From positions 930,001 through 994,000 of the forward strand of contig NC_023036.2 of NCBI RefSeq assembly GCF_000317305.3: 64,000 nucleotides of DNA, written 5' to 3'. The DNA comes from Mycolicibacterium neoaurum VKM Ac-1815D (GTDB lineage Bacteria; Actinomycetota; Actinomycetes; Mycobacteriales; Mycobacteriaceae). Positions 10,237 to 17,534 of the stretch are shown in pieces; position 1 is the first letter of the stretch, and each line of letters opens with the position of its first letter. The translations under genes were made by a program, and so were the position numbers. Under the pieces are notes generated by a model. It saw only the letters and a program-made list of their open reading frames with translations, was not told the DNA's origin and searched no databases.

Positions 10237-10844
10237 GTCAGACCGATTCGCACGAAGAGCCGGTGACCATCACCGACAAACGGCGTATCGATCCGGACAC
10301 CGGCGAAGTTCGCGAGCAGGAGCCGAACCCTCAGGGCAATCCTGAGGGCTCGGCGCCCGCCGAGGCCGCCGGTGCTCCCGGAGCCGCCGACGAGAAGGTC
10401 GCCGAACTGACCGCCGATCTGCAACGGGTGCAGGCCGAGTTCGCCAACTACCGCAAGCGGGCGTTGCGCGATCAGCAGGTCACCGCCGACCGGGCCAAGG
10501 CCGGCGTGATCACCCAGCTGCTGGGCATTCTCGACGATCTGGAACGCGCCCGCAGCCACGGTGACCTGGAATCCGGTCCGCTCAAGGCGGTTTCGGAGAA
10601 GCTGGTCACCACCTTGGAAGGACTCGGATTGAGTAGCTTCGGCGCCGAGGGCGATGCCTTCGATCCGTCGCTGCACGAAGCGGTCCAGCACGAGGGTGAC
10701 GGGTCGGCCCCGGTGGTCGGCACCGTCATGCGCCGTGGATACAAGGTCGGTGACGTGGTGGTACGCCACGCAATGGTCGGAGTGGTCGACACGGTCGAGA
10801 ATGCTGACTCCGGCAATGCACAACCTGCACAATCAGAAGACTAG
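10233..10844 (+). CDS. grpE: GrpE nucleotide exchange factor
   Basis: A 203-residue GrpE from GTG at 10233, overlapping the dnaK stop by 4 nt. After a disordered acidic N terminus comes the long dimerising helix ([19 protein letters not shown]), then the conserved [14 protein letters not shown] region and the beta-wing domain with [11 protein letters not shown] and [24 protein letters not shown]. GrpE releases ADP from DnaK. A perfect 8-bp stem with a 5-nt loop (10328-10348) lies within its codons 32-39. Confidence 0.96.
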
Positions 10845-10863
10845 CCAGCGAAGGAGGTGACGG

Positions 10864-12045
10864 ATGGCCCAACGTGAATGGGTCGAGAAGGACTTCTACA
10901 AGGAGCTCGGTGTCACCTCTGACGCCGGCAAGGACGAGATCAAGCGGGCCGCCCGCAAGATCCTGGCCGAGAACCATCCGGACCGAAATCCCGGTGACTC
11001 CGCCGCCGAGGAGCGCTACAAGGCCGCCTCCGAAGCCAAGGAAGTCCTGACCGACGACGCCAAGCGCAAAGAGTACGACGAGACCCGTCGGCTGTTCGCC
11101 AGCGGTGGCTTCGGCCGCCGACCCGGCGGCGCCGGTGGCGGCTTCGGCGGGTTCTCCGGTGACGGAGTGGAATTCAACCTGGGCGACCTGTTCGACCAGG
11201 CCGGGCAGGCCGGCGGTGCCAACATCGGTGATCTGTTCGGCGGGTTGTTCGGCCGGGGTGCTCAACAGCCCCGGCCGAGCCGCCCCCGGCGCGGTAACGA
11301 TCTGGAGACCGAGACCGAGCTCTCGTTCCTGGAAGCCACCAAGGGTGTGGCGATGCCGCTGCGGCTCACCAGCCCGGCCCCGTGCACCAATTGTCATGGC
11401 AGCGGCGCGCGTCCGGGCACCAGTCCGAAGGTGTGCCCCGGCTGTAACGGCGCCGGGGTGGTCAACCGCAACCAGGGCGCGTTCGGCTTTTCCGAGCCGT
11501 GCACCGAATGCCGTGGCAGCGGGTCGATCATCGAGCACCCGTGTGACGAGTGCAAGGGCACCGGGGTGACCACCAGGACCCGCACCATCAACGTCCGGAT
11601 CCCACCGGGTGTCGAGGACGGGCAGCGAATCAGGCTGGCCGGTCAGGGTGAAGCGGGCCTGCGTGGCGCGCCGTCGGGTGATCTCTACGTCACCGTGCAC
11701 GTCCGCGCCGACAAGGTGTTCGGTCGCGACGGTGACGACCTGACCGTCACCGTCCCGGTGTCGTTCCACGAATTGGCGCTGGGGACAACACTTTCGGTGC
11801 CCACCCTGGAGGGCAAGGTCGGAGTCCGGGTGCCCAAGGGCACCTCCGACGGCCGGATCCTGCGGGTGCGTGGACGCGGGGTGCCCAAGCGCTCCGGCGG
11901 ACACGGCGACCTGCTGGTCACCGTGAAGGTCGCTGTGCCGCCCAATCTGGAGGGCGAGGCGGCCGAGGCGCTGGAGAACTATGCAAAGGCCGAGCGGGCC
12001 ACCGGATTCGACCCCAGGGCGGGTTGGGCAGGAAACCTGTCATGA
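10864..12045 (+). CDS. dnaJ: DnaJ (DnaJ1) co-chaperone
   Basis: A 393-residue type I DnaJ. The J domain has its HPD motif at residues 38-40, followed by a Gly/Phe-rich linker and four CxxCxGxG zinc-finger repeats ([32 protein letters not shown]). Then come the C-terminal peptide-binding domains. It stimulates DnaK ATP hydrolysis and delivers substrates. The ribosome site AAGGAGGTGA lies just before the start, so translation should be strong. Its stop overlaps the hspR ATG (ATGA). Confidence 0.97.
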   Translation: MAQREWVEKDFYKELGVTSDAGKDEIKRAARKILAENHPDRNPGDSAAEERYKAASEAKEVLTDDAKRKEYDETRRLFASGGFGRRPGGAGGGFGGFSGDGVEFNLGDLFDQAGQAGGANIGDLFGGLFGRGAQQPRPSRPRRGNDLETETELSFLEATKGVAMPLRLTSPAPCTNCHGSGARPGTSPKVCPGCNGAGVVNRNQGAFGFSEPCTECRGSGSIIEHPCDECKGTGVTTRTRTINVRIPPGVEDGQRIRLAGQGEAGLRGAPSGDLYVTVHVRADKVFGRDGDDLTVTVPVSFHELALGTTLSVPTLEGKVGVRVPKGTSDGRILRVRGRGVPKRSGGHGDLLVTVKVAVPPNLEGEAAEALENYAKAERATGFDPRAGWAGNLS

Positions 12046-12398
12046 GCCGCCAAGAGGACGCCAGGACCTTCCTGATCTCGGTGGCCGCCGAGCTGGCCGG
12101 TATGCACGCGCAGACCCTGCGCACCTATGACCGACTCGGTCTGGTCAAACCGCAGCGCAGCTCCGGAGGAGGTCGACGTTATTCACAGCACGACGTCGAC
12201 CTGCTCCGCGAGGTGCAACGGCTCTCCCAGGACGAGGGCGTCAACCTGGCCGGTATCAAACGGATCATCGAACTGACCAACCAGGTCGAGGCGCTGCAGA
12301 GCCGCGTTGCCGAGCTGACCGCCGAGGTCGACCGGTTGCGTAAACCCAGCACCGCGCTGGTCCTGTGGCAACCCCGCGGGAAGCGTCAGTCGAGCTGA
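12042..12398 (+). CDS. hspR: HspR, MerR-family repressor of the dnaK operon and clpB
   Basis: A 118-residue MerR-type protein. The N-terminal winged HTH ([24 protein letters not shown], then [20 protein letters not shown]) is followed by a leucine-rich coiled coil that would dimerise. HspR binds HAIR sites with DnaK as co-repressor, so free DnaK feeds back on its own operon. I chose ATG at 12042, which overlaps the dnaJ stop, over an upstream TTG. Its 3' end overlaps the convergent amidase gene by 13 nt. Confidence 0.95.
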   Translation: MSRQEDARTFLISVAAELAGMHAQTLRTYDRLGLVKPQRSSGGGRRYSQHDVDLLREVQRLSQDEGVNLAGIKRIIELTNQVEALQSRVAELTAEVDRLRKPSTALVLWQPRGKRQSS

Positions 12399-13387
12399 CC
12401 GGCGGCGGCACGCATGCGAGCATGCGTGCCGCTGTACGGATCAGATTGTGGCAGAAGTGATTTGGCAATCTTCGTCACCGCGCTGTAGTTCACGTCGACG
12501 ACGTTGGCCAGCGGTGAAAGGCACAGCTGCGAACACAGCTGGTAGGCGTCCATGGTGGCGAGGTCGTACAGTTCGGTCAGCCAACGGACCATCTCCACCT
12601 GCGAGCAGCGCCACGCATCCTCCAGTGGGCGTGCCGACCCGACGGTCAGCAGGGCGTCGTCGTGTTCCAGGCGCGGCCACGCGGGTGCGCCGCCCTTGAT
12701 CAGTTCCACGAGCACCGTGACGTTCATCGCGCCCTCCAGTGCGGTGCCACAGGTTTCCCCCTCGCCCTGCCGGTAGTGGCCGTCGCCCACCGAGAACAGT
12801 GCACCTTCCACATTCACCCCGAGGTACACCGTGGTGCCGGCGCGCAGTTCGGGGGTATCCATGTTGCCGCCGAAGTAGTCCGGCACCAACGTCGTTCGCA
12901 CCTCCCGCAGCGCGGGGGCGACCCCGACGGTGCCGAGCATCGGAGCCAGTGGCACCGTCAGCGTGAAATCGGTTTCGTGCGCGGTGAAGACCGCGGTGGA
13001 TTCCGCGCGATCGATCTGGTAGATCCAGGTCTTCTCGGGTAGCGCAGGCTGCAGGCCAGCGGTCCGGTCGGTGCCGGTGAGCGCCCCGAACAACGGAATG
13101 GTGGTCGACGCGGCCCAGTCACGCGCCGGCTCCAGTGACACGATGTGCAACGCCAATGTGTCACCGGGTTCGGCGCCCGTGACGTAGAACGGGCCGGTCT
13201 GTGGGTTGAGCTCTTTGGGATTGAGCACCTCGCTCGGTTTGTCCGAGCTCGACGTCACTCGGCCCGCGAAGGCATCCTCGGTCCACAGCTTCAGCACCGT
13301 CCCCGGCGCCACCTCCATGATCGGATCGGCGCCCCCGAACGTCCAGACGTACTGATCGGGGGTCGGGGTGAACTCAACGATGGGCAC
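12386..13387 (-). CDS. Acetamidase/formamidase family amidase (FmdA/AmdA type)
   Basis: A 333-residue FmdA/AmdA-family protein: GPFYVTGAEPGDTLALHIVSLEP, then FGGNMDTPELRAGTTVYLGVNVEGALFSVGDGHYRQGEGETCGTALE-type metal and active-site region, and a C-terminal LANVVDVNYSAVTKI segment. The family hydrolyses short aliphatic amides to acid and ammonia. It starts at GTG 13387, overlaps the cbtA stop by 14 nt and is therefore likely co-transcribed with cbtB-cbtA. Beside nitrile hydratase, the natural inference is that it hydrolyses the amide that enzyme makes. The true substrate is not proven. Confidence 0.85.
   Translation of the reverse strand: MPIVEFTPTPDQYVWTFGGADPIMEVAPGTVLKLWTEDAFAGRVTSSSDKPSEVLNPKELNPQTGPFYVTGAEPGDTLALHIVSLEPARDWAASTTIPLFGALTGTDRTAGLQPALPEKTWIYQIDRAESTAVFTAHETDFTLTVPLAPMLGTVGVAPALREVRTTLVPDYFGGNMDTPELRAGTTVYLGVNVEGALFSVGDGHYRQGEGETCGTALEGAMNVTVLVELIKGGAPAWPRLEHDDALLTVGSARPLEDAWRCSQVEMVRWLTELYDLATMDAYQLCSQLCLSPLANVVDVNYSAVTKIAKSLLPQSDPYSGTHARMRAAAGQLD
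12405..12432. terminator. Strong palindromic hairpin just after hspR
   Basis: A near-perfect palindrome with GGCACGCATGC and GCATGCGTGCC as its core arms, extended to 13 bp each side, and only GA at the centre; in RNA it would be a 12-bp stem with a CGAG tetraloop. It begins 7 nt after the hspR stop and lies inside the 3' coding end of the convergent amidase. There is no T-tract, so call it a candidate bidirectional transcript-end or RNA-stabilising hairpin. Confidence 0.5.
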
Positions 13388-14135
13388 GCAGGTGCTCCTC
13401 TGGGGTGACGGTGCGCAGCGCGCGGGGCAACAGGCAGGCGAATGTGGACCCGATGACCAACCACAGCAGAGCTTGGTTGGTCAGCGACGCGAGCCGGAAA
13501 TCGGCGAGGACGTCGGCGGGGAAGCCGTGCGGGGTCTCGTCGAACGACGGCAGCACCGACGCGAGGAGCGTCACTGCCACCAGGTATCCGACCGTGGCCG
13601 CCACTGTCGACGGCCAGGCCCCGACGCGTGTGCGCAGCGCGAGCCCCACCGCCAGCGCCGCACAGGCGATGGCGACCGAACCGGCGATCACGACAAGGTA
13701 AGCGGTGGTCCTGGCGCCCACGGTGGCGTCGTCGCCGACGCCGGGTGGGCTCGCCGGATAGGTGAGTAGCGGCACCGCCGAGACGACGCAGAACGCCCCC
13801 GCCGCAACAAGTGCCGCCACGGTGCGCGGATCGGCAGGTATACGCCGGTTGCGCAGCATGTTCAGCAGCACCGCGAGCGCGACGGCGAACAGCGCACCCA
13901 TGATGACCGCGAACATCACCGAGCCGACGGCGGCACCGATATTCTCCTGGACTGTCCTGCTGAACACCTCGGGCTCGTGTTCGTGTGTCTCCGCGGCTGG
14001 CCCGTGCGTGTGAGCGCCCTCCATACCGATCGCCACATCGATGAGCGGGGCGATCTTGACCCGGGCGAAGCCGAAGGTGACGATGCCGGCGAGCGCGCCG
14101 GCACCGAGTCCCAGCCCGATGAGTCTCTTTTCCAT
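13374..14135 (-). CDS. cbtA: CbtA, cobalt transporter subunit
   Basis: A 253-residue membrane protein with about six hydrophobic helices. The first helix starts RLIGLGLGAGALAGIVTFGFARV, and a His-rich external loop (HTHGPAAETHEHEP, residues about 42-55) follows, typical of CbtA. CbtA works with CbtB in cobalt uptake, normally near cobalamin genes. Here it sits beside a cobalt-type nitrile hydratase, so it probably feeds metal to that enzyme. It is 13 nt downstream of cbtB and overlaps the amidase start. Confidence 0.85.
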   Translation of the reverse strand: MEKRLIGLGLGAGALAGIVTFGFARVKIAPLIDVAIGMEGAHTHGPAAETHEHEPEVFSRTVQENIGAAVGSVMFAVIMGALFAVALAVLLNMLRNRRIPADPRTVAALVAAGAFCVVSAVPLLTYPASPPGVGDDATVGARTTAYLVVIAGSVAIACAALAVGLALRTRVGAWPSTVAATVGYLVAVTLLASVLPSFDETPHGFPADVLADFRLASLTNQALLWLVIGSTFACLLPRALRTVTPEEHLRAHR

Positions 14136-14148
14136 TGTCGGAATCCTC

Positions 14149-14367
14149 TCAGTGGCAGGGGAAGCCGAGCAGATGGCGGGCGTCGTGCAGGAACTCGTGC
14201 ACATGGGTGTCCGACCCGAAGACCGAGACCGCGCCCTGGTCATAGCCGAGGAAGTAGTACGCGATCAGCGCGAGGGTGACAGTGCCGGTCAACCACAGGG
14301 CCGAGCCGACGGCGGCATCATCTGCGGGGGTGACCGCAGCCGCCCGCGCAGTGCGTGAAGTGCTCAT
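14149..14367 (-). CDS. cbtB: CbtB, small cobalt transporter subunit
   Basis: A 72-residue protein with one transmembrane helix (SALWLTGTVTLALIAYYFLGYDQG) and a C-terminal metal-binding motif DTHVHEFLHDARHLLGFPCH, the CbtB signature. It is the first gene of the minus-strand cbtB-cbtA-amidase set and diverges from nitrile hydratase across a 254-nt gap. That gap shows no recognisable cobalamin riboswitch (no B12 box found by eye). Several GCAAC/GTTGC half-sites occur in it. Confidence 0.85.
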   Translation of the reverse strand: MSTSRTARAAAVTPADDAAVGSALWLTGTVTLALIAYYFLGYDQGAVSVFGSDTHVHEFLHDARHLLGFPCH

Positions 14368-14621
14368 GAGGATCTCTCTCCTGACTATTAGTTCCACGCA
14401 ACAAATATTCCGCTGATGTGTGATGGTTACCGTCGACCCGGACTGACGCAACCGCTACAGGCGGATAAAACAGCTCATGAAACGCATATTTAACATCCGA
14501 GCGACCGGTGGTAAATGCCGTGTTACGGATCTCTGGACGGATTGCGACCCGCGTTGCACCGGCGAATACTTCCAACTCGAAGTGTTGTGGAGACGAATCA
14601 ATCGACAGGAGTGCTCAGAAA

Positions 14622-15317
14622 ATGCACGGTCCACATGACGTCGGCGGACGGGATGGGCTCGGTCCCATCGATCCCGTGTTCCTTGAGCCGGACATTCCCA
14701 ATTGGCGCTATCCCTTCGAAGGCCGGATGCACGCCGTCACCGCGATGGCGATCGCCAAGGGTGCCTTCAATCTCGACGAGCAGCGGCACGGCATCGAACT
14801 CATGGGATGGAGCGATTACACCGATTCGACCTACTACGCACACTGGTTGTTCTCGGTGGAGAAGCTGCTCAACGACAAGGGATACATCTCCCACGAGGAG
14901 ATCGATGCGCGGATGCAGCAACTCGGCGCGCCGTCGATGAACCCACATCCCGACAAGCCCGACACGTTGTCCCCGTTCGCCGAACAGATGGTCGACGTGC
15001 TGTGGAAGGGCACGCCCCATGACCTGCCTGCGGATGCTCCACCGGCCTATGAGGTAGGTGCGACGGTGACGGTGCGCAATATCCACGAGGTCACCCACAA
15101 CCGGCTGCCTGGGTATCTCAATCGCGCCACCGGTGTCGTCGCCAAGCAGTACGGGGCCTATCACGACCCCGCGGCCAGCGCCCACCAGCAGACCGACGTC
15201 CCACACCAGCTCTACATGGTCCGGTTCACCTCGACCGAACTGTGGGGCGAGGCCGCCGCCGAGAAGTTCGACCTGTACGCCGACCTGTTCGAGGACTACC
15301 TCGAACCCGCACACTGA
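14622..15317 (+). CDS. nthB: Nitrile hydratase beta subunit
   Basis: A 231-residue beta subunit: HDVGGRDGLGPIDP at the N terminus, then NWRYPFEGRMHAVTAMA, which includes the conserved Arg that contacts the alpha-subunit sulfinic/sulfenic cysteines, and the C-terminal SH3-like domain (YEVGATVTVRNIHEVTHNRLPGYLN to the end). The order beta then alpha is typical of cobalt-type enzymes; iron-type operons usually have alpha first. The ribosome site AGGAG lies 10 nt before ATG 14622. Upstream in-frame codons lack one. Confidence 0.93.
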   Translation: MHGPHDVGGRDGLGPIDPVFLEPDIPNWRYPFEGRMHAVTAMAIAKGAFNLDEQRHGIELMGWSDYTDSTYYAHWLFSVEKLLNDKGYISHEEIDARMQQLGAPSMNPHPDKPDTLSPFAEQMVDVLWKGTPHDLPADAPPAYEVGATVTVRNIHEVTHNRLPGYLNRATGVVAKQYGAYHDPAASAHQQTDVPHQLYMVRFTSTELWGEAAAEKFDLYADLFEDYLEPAH

Positions 15318-15342
15318 CGAAACTCGCAGGAAGAGAACACAC

Positions 15343-15939
15343 ATGGACTGGCTTTCACTATCCGATGTCGAGGCGCGGGTGAACGCGCTGGAATCGCTCA
15401 TGGTCGAGAAGGGACTTGCCGAGCACGAGGCCGTCGATGCCGTCGTGTCGTCCTTCGAGAACGACATGGGCCCGGTCAACGGCGCCAAGGTGGTCGCGCG
15501 CGCCTGGACCGACCCGGAGTACAAGGAGTGGCTGCTGCGTGATGCCACCGCCGCGATCGCCGATATGGGATTCACCGGGCTGCAGACCGAACACATGGTG
15601 GCGGTCGAGAATACAGCGGAAAAGCACAATATCGTGGTGTGCACGCTGTGCTCCTGCTACCCGTGGACGCTGCTGGGCATCCCGCCCGCGTGGTTCAAGT
15701 ACCCCCAATACCGCGCCCGCGTGGTCAAGGAGCCGCGCAGCGTGCTCGCCGAATTCGGGGTGACGCTGCCCGACGATGTCGCCATCGACGTCTGGGACAG
15801 CAGCGCCGAGATCCGCTATCTGGTTGTCCCGCAGCGTCCGTCGGGCACCGAAGGGCTCTCGGTCGACGAACTGGTGGATCTGATCAGTCGTGACTCGATG
15901 GTCGGAACCGCACTGGTCTCCGCGGGGCGGGAGAGCTAG
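15343..15939 (+). CDS. nthA: Nitrile hydratase alpha subunit, cobalt type
   Basis: A 198-residue alpha subunit with the metal-claw motif VCTLCSC (Cys100, Cys103, Ser104, Cys105). Thr in the second position of CTLCSC marks the non-corrin cobalt class, whereas iron enzymes have Ser there. In the family, two of these cysteines are oxidised to sulfinic and sulfenic acids, and the metal hydrates R-CN to the amide in the cytosol. It starts 25 nt after the beta subunit and its stop abuts the activator start, so all are one operon. Confidence 0.95.
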   Translation: MDWLSLSDVEARVNALESLMVEKGLAEHEAVDAVVSSFENDMGPVNGAKVVARAWTDPEYKEWLLRDATAAIADMGFTGLQTEHMVAVENTAEKHNIVVCTLCSCYPWTLLGIPPAWFKYPQYRARVVKEPRSVLAEFGVTLPDDVAIDVWDSSAEIRYLVVPQRPSGTEGLSVDELVDLISRDSMVGTALVSAGRES

Positions 15940-16350
15940 ATGACCGTCACCCAGGATGTCACCGATATCGCCGGTTTCGATGACCAGGACGGCGCAACCG
16001 CGCTGCCCCGATCCAACGGCGAATTGATCTTCGATGCACCATGGCAGGGTCGGCTGTTCGGGCTCGTCGTACACCTCTGCAAGGCAGGGACCTTCGAGTG
16101 GGACGAGTTCAAGTCACATCTCATCGCGGTGATCGACGAATCCGGGCTCAGCGATGTCTGCGACCCGGCGATCTACTACCGCCAGTTCGGGGAGGCATTC
16201 TGCCGACTGGCCACGCAGAAGGGCCTCTTCGACGCCTCGACGCTCGAGCGCCGCACCCTCGTCGAGGGTGAGCGGTTGGCGCACGCAGGCCATGACCACG
16301 ACCATGACCACGACCATGACCACGACCATGACCACGGGCACGCTCACTGA
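15940..16350 (+). CDS. Nitrile hydratase activator/accessory protein with His-Asp repeat tail
   Basis: A 136-residue protein of the small nitrile-hydratase accessory family (NGELIFDAPWQGRLFGLVVHLC, FKSHLIAVIDESG, YYRQFGEAFCRLA). Such proteins deliver cobalt or swap subunits during maturation of cobalt enzymes. Unusually, the last 20 residues are a run of alternating His and Asp ending HGHAH, an evident metal-binding tail resembling those of nickel and cobalt chaperones. The ATG follows the alpha-subunit stop with no gap. Confidence 0.88.
   Translation: MTVTQDVTDIAGFDDQDGATALPRSNGELIFDAPWQGRLFGLVVHLCKAGTFEWDEFKSHLIAVIDESGLSDVCDPAIYYRQFGEAFCRLATQKGLFDASTLERRTLVEGERLAHAGHDHDHDHDHDHDHDHGHAH
16291..16338 (+). 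repeat. 12-bp tandem repeat encoding His-Asp tail
   Basis: About 3.75 copies of CATGACCACGAC in a row, each encoding His-Asp-His-Asp, with a final GGG variant. The repeat stays in frame whatever its copy number (12 is a multiple of 3), so slippage would lengthen or shorten the metal-binding tail without breaking the gene. Confidence 0.9.
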
Positions 16351-16363
16351 TGGAGAACATGCG

Positions 16364-16888
16364 ATGAGCAAGGCCACTGCGCTGTCCATCAGCGTCGGAA
16401 TCTTCGGCGCCCTGTCGACCTGGCTGACCGCCGCCGTCTGGCCGTTACCCGTATGGGTGTTGTTCCTGGCGTGGGCGTCGTTCTTCTTCGTCGGGTCCGG
16501 CATCGGTGGGCTGCTGAAATCGGTGGCGTGCAACTGGACGGGCATCGCCATCGCGACGTGCACCCTGCTGGCGGTGAACGGAACCGAGAGTGCGGTACTG
16601 CCGGCCGTCGCCGTCGGGATCGGCAGTCTGGCAATGGTTCAGGTGTCGCGGCTGCCGTGGTTGTCGGCGACGCCGGCGATCGTCTTCGGCTTCGCGATGA
16701 CCGTCGGCACCATTGCGGCGACCGCGCATCCGATCACCACCTCCGGTGTCTCCAATCCGGCGCTGATCGCCGCGACGACGGCCCTGGTGGGCGCGGCCTT
16801 CGGCGTGGCGTCGGAATGGTTGGCCCAGATCGTGCTGCGGGCGTGGCCCGTGCCCGGCGAAGCCCCCGATATGGCGCAGCCGGCGTGA
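16364..16888 (+). CDS. DUF1097-type membrane protein
   Basis: A 174-residue protein with five or so transmembrane helices and the pattern of the DUF1097 family (LSISVGIFGALSTWLTAAVWPLPVWVLFLAWASFFFVGSG). It begins 13 nt after the accessory gene with a GGAGA ribosome site. Some DUF1097 members occur with urea or amide metabolism genes; a role as nitrile, amide or metal permease here is a guess from position. Confidence 0.75.
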   Translation: MSKATALSISVGIFGALSTWLTAAVWPLPVWVLFLAWASFFFVGSGIGGLLKSVACNWTGIAIATCTLLAVNGTESAVLPAVAVGIGSLAMVQVSRLPWLSATPAIVFGFAMTVGTIAATAHPITTSGVSNPALIAATTALVGAAFGVASEWLAQIVLRAWPVPGEAPDMAQPA

Positions 16889-16940
16889 GTGTGCGGGTCG
16901 TGATGAGGCCGGATATCCTGCACGAACCCAATTATTCGAG

Positions 16941-17408
16941 ATGGAAGAGATGAGCGGGGGAGCGGTGCCGACGACGACCGGTCCGGACAGCGTGTCGGAG
17001 GTCCTGTTCCGGGCCGGCCGGTGGTGGTCGGATGCGTTGGCGAGTGGACTGCTGGACGCCGATATCACCAGTATCGACGGGTGGCGTGTGCTCGGATCGC
17101 TGCGCGGCGGCGACGGATTCACGATGAGCGATATCGCGCTTGCCCTGACGATTCCGCCCCCTTCCCTGACCAGGATCGTCGATAAGCTCGTCGATGGCGG
17201 ATTCGTGGTGCGTCGGGTCGATGCGATGGATCGCCGGCGGGTGCTGATCTACCTTTCGGCGCGGGGAAAGACCAAGGTGCGCAGGTTGGTTCGACAGGAG
17301 GGCCTGGTCAAATCCGCCCTCATCGACGAATTCGGTGAGGACACGGCGGTTCATCTGATCCGCACTTTGGCGCGGGTCAGCGACCTGTCGATGCCCACCT
17401 CCCGCTGA
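16941..17408 (+). CDS. MarR-family regulator, NhhD-like by context
   Basis: A 155-residue winged-helix protein: SDIALALTIPPPSLTRIVDKLVDGGFVVRRVDAMDRRRVLIYLSARG is the HTH and wing of the MarR family. The start is uncertain (ATG 16941 or 16950); neither has a strong ribosome site. In Rhodococcus rhodochrous J1, the MarR-like NhhD together with AmiC-like NhhC permits amide-inducible expression of the cobalt nitrile hydratase. The same pair follows the enzyme genes here, so this is probably the DNA-binding half of that switch. Confidence 0.85.
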   Translation: MEEMSGGAVPTTTGPDSVSEVLFRAGRWWSDALASGLLDADITSIDGWRVLGSLRGGDGFTMSDIALALTIPPPSLTRIVDKLVDGGFVVRRVDAMDRRRVLIYLSARGKTKVRRLVRQEGLVKSALIDEFGEDTAVHLIRTLARVSDLSMPTSR

Positions 17409-17463
17409 GCCCGATCGGGTGTGAGCTGTTCGGGCCGCAGGACAACTTTTCATCGAACCAACA

Positions 17464-17473
17464 GTTGCGCAAC
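17464..17473. promoter_or_regulatory. GTTGCGCAAC palindrome before the AmiC-like gene
   Basis: A perfect 10-bp palindrome in the 126-nt gap between the MarR-like and AmiC-like genes. GCAAC or GTTGC half-sites also occur near 14398, 14448 and 14553 in the cbtB-nthB divergent region. It could be an operator of the MarR-like regulator. No spacing rule supports this yet. Confidence 0.3.
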
Positions 17474-17534
17474 GCGGCGGTAACGACAGCGGTCGATGAT
17501 CGAACCCGGATAGTGGCGGGACGGAGATGCGGTG

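Noticed and set aside
14368..14621. Possible cobalamin riboswitch upstream of cbtB
   Set aside because: No B12 box or recognisable core found by eye on either strand. Kept as a search to run, not as a feature.
16291..16338. CRISPR-like repeat
   Set aside because: The 12-bp units are contiguous, in frame and encode the His-Asp tail, with no spacers. No CRISPR array was seen in the window.
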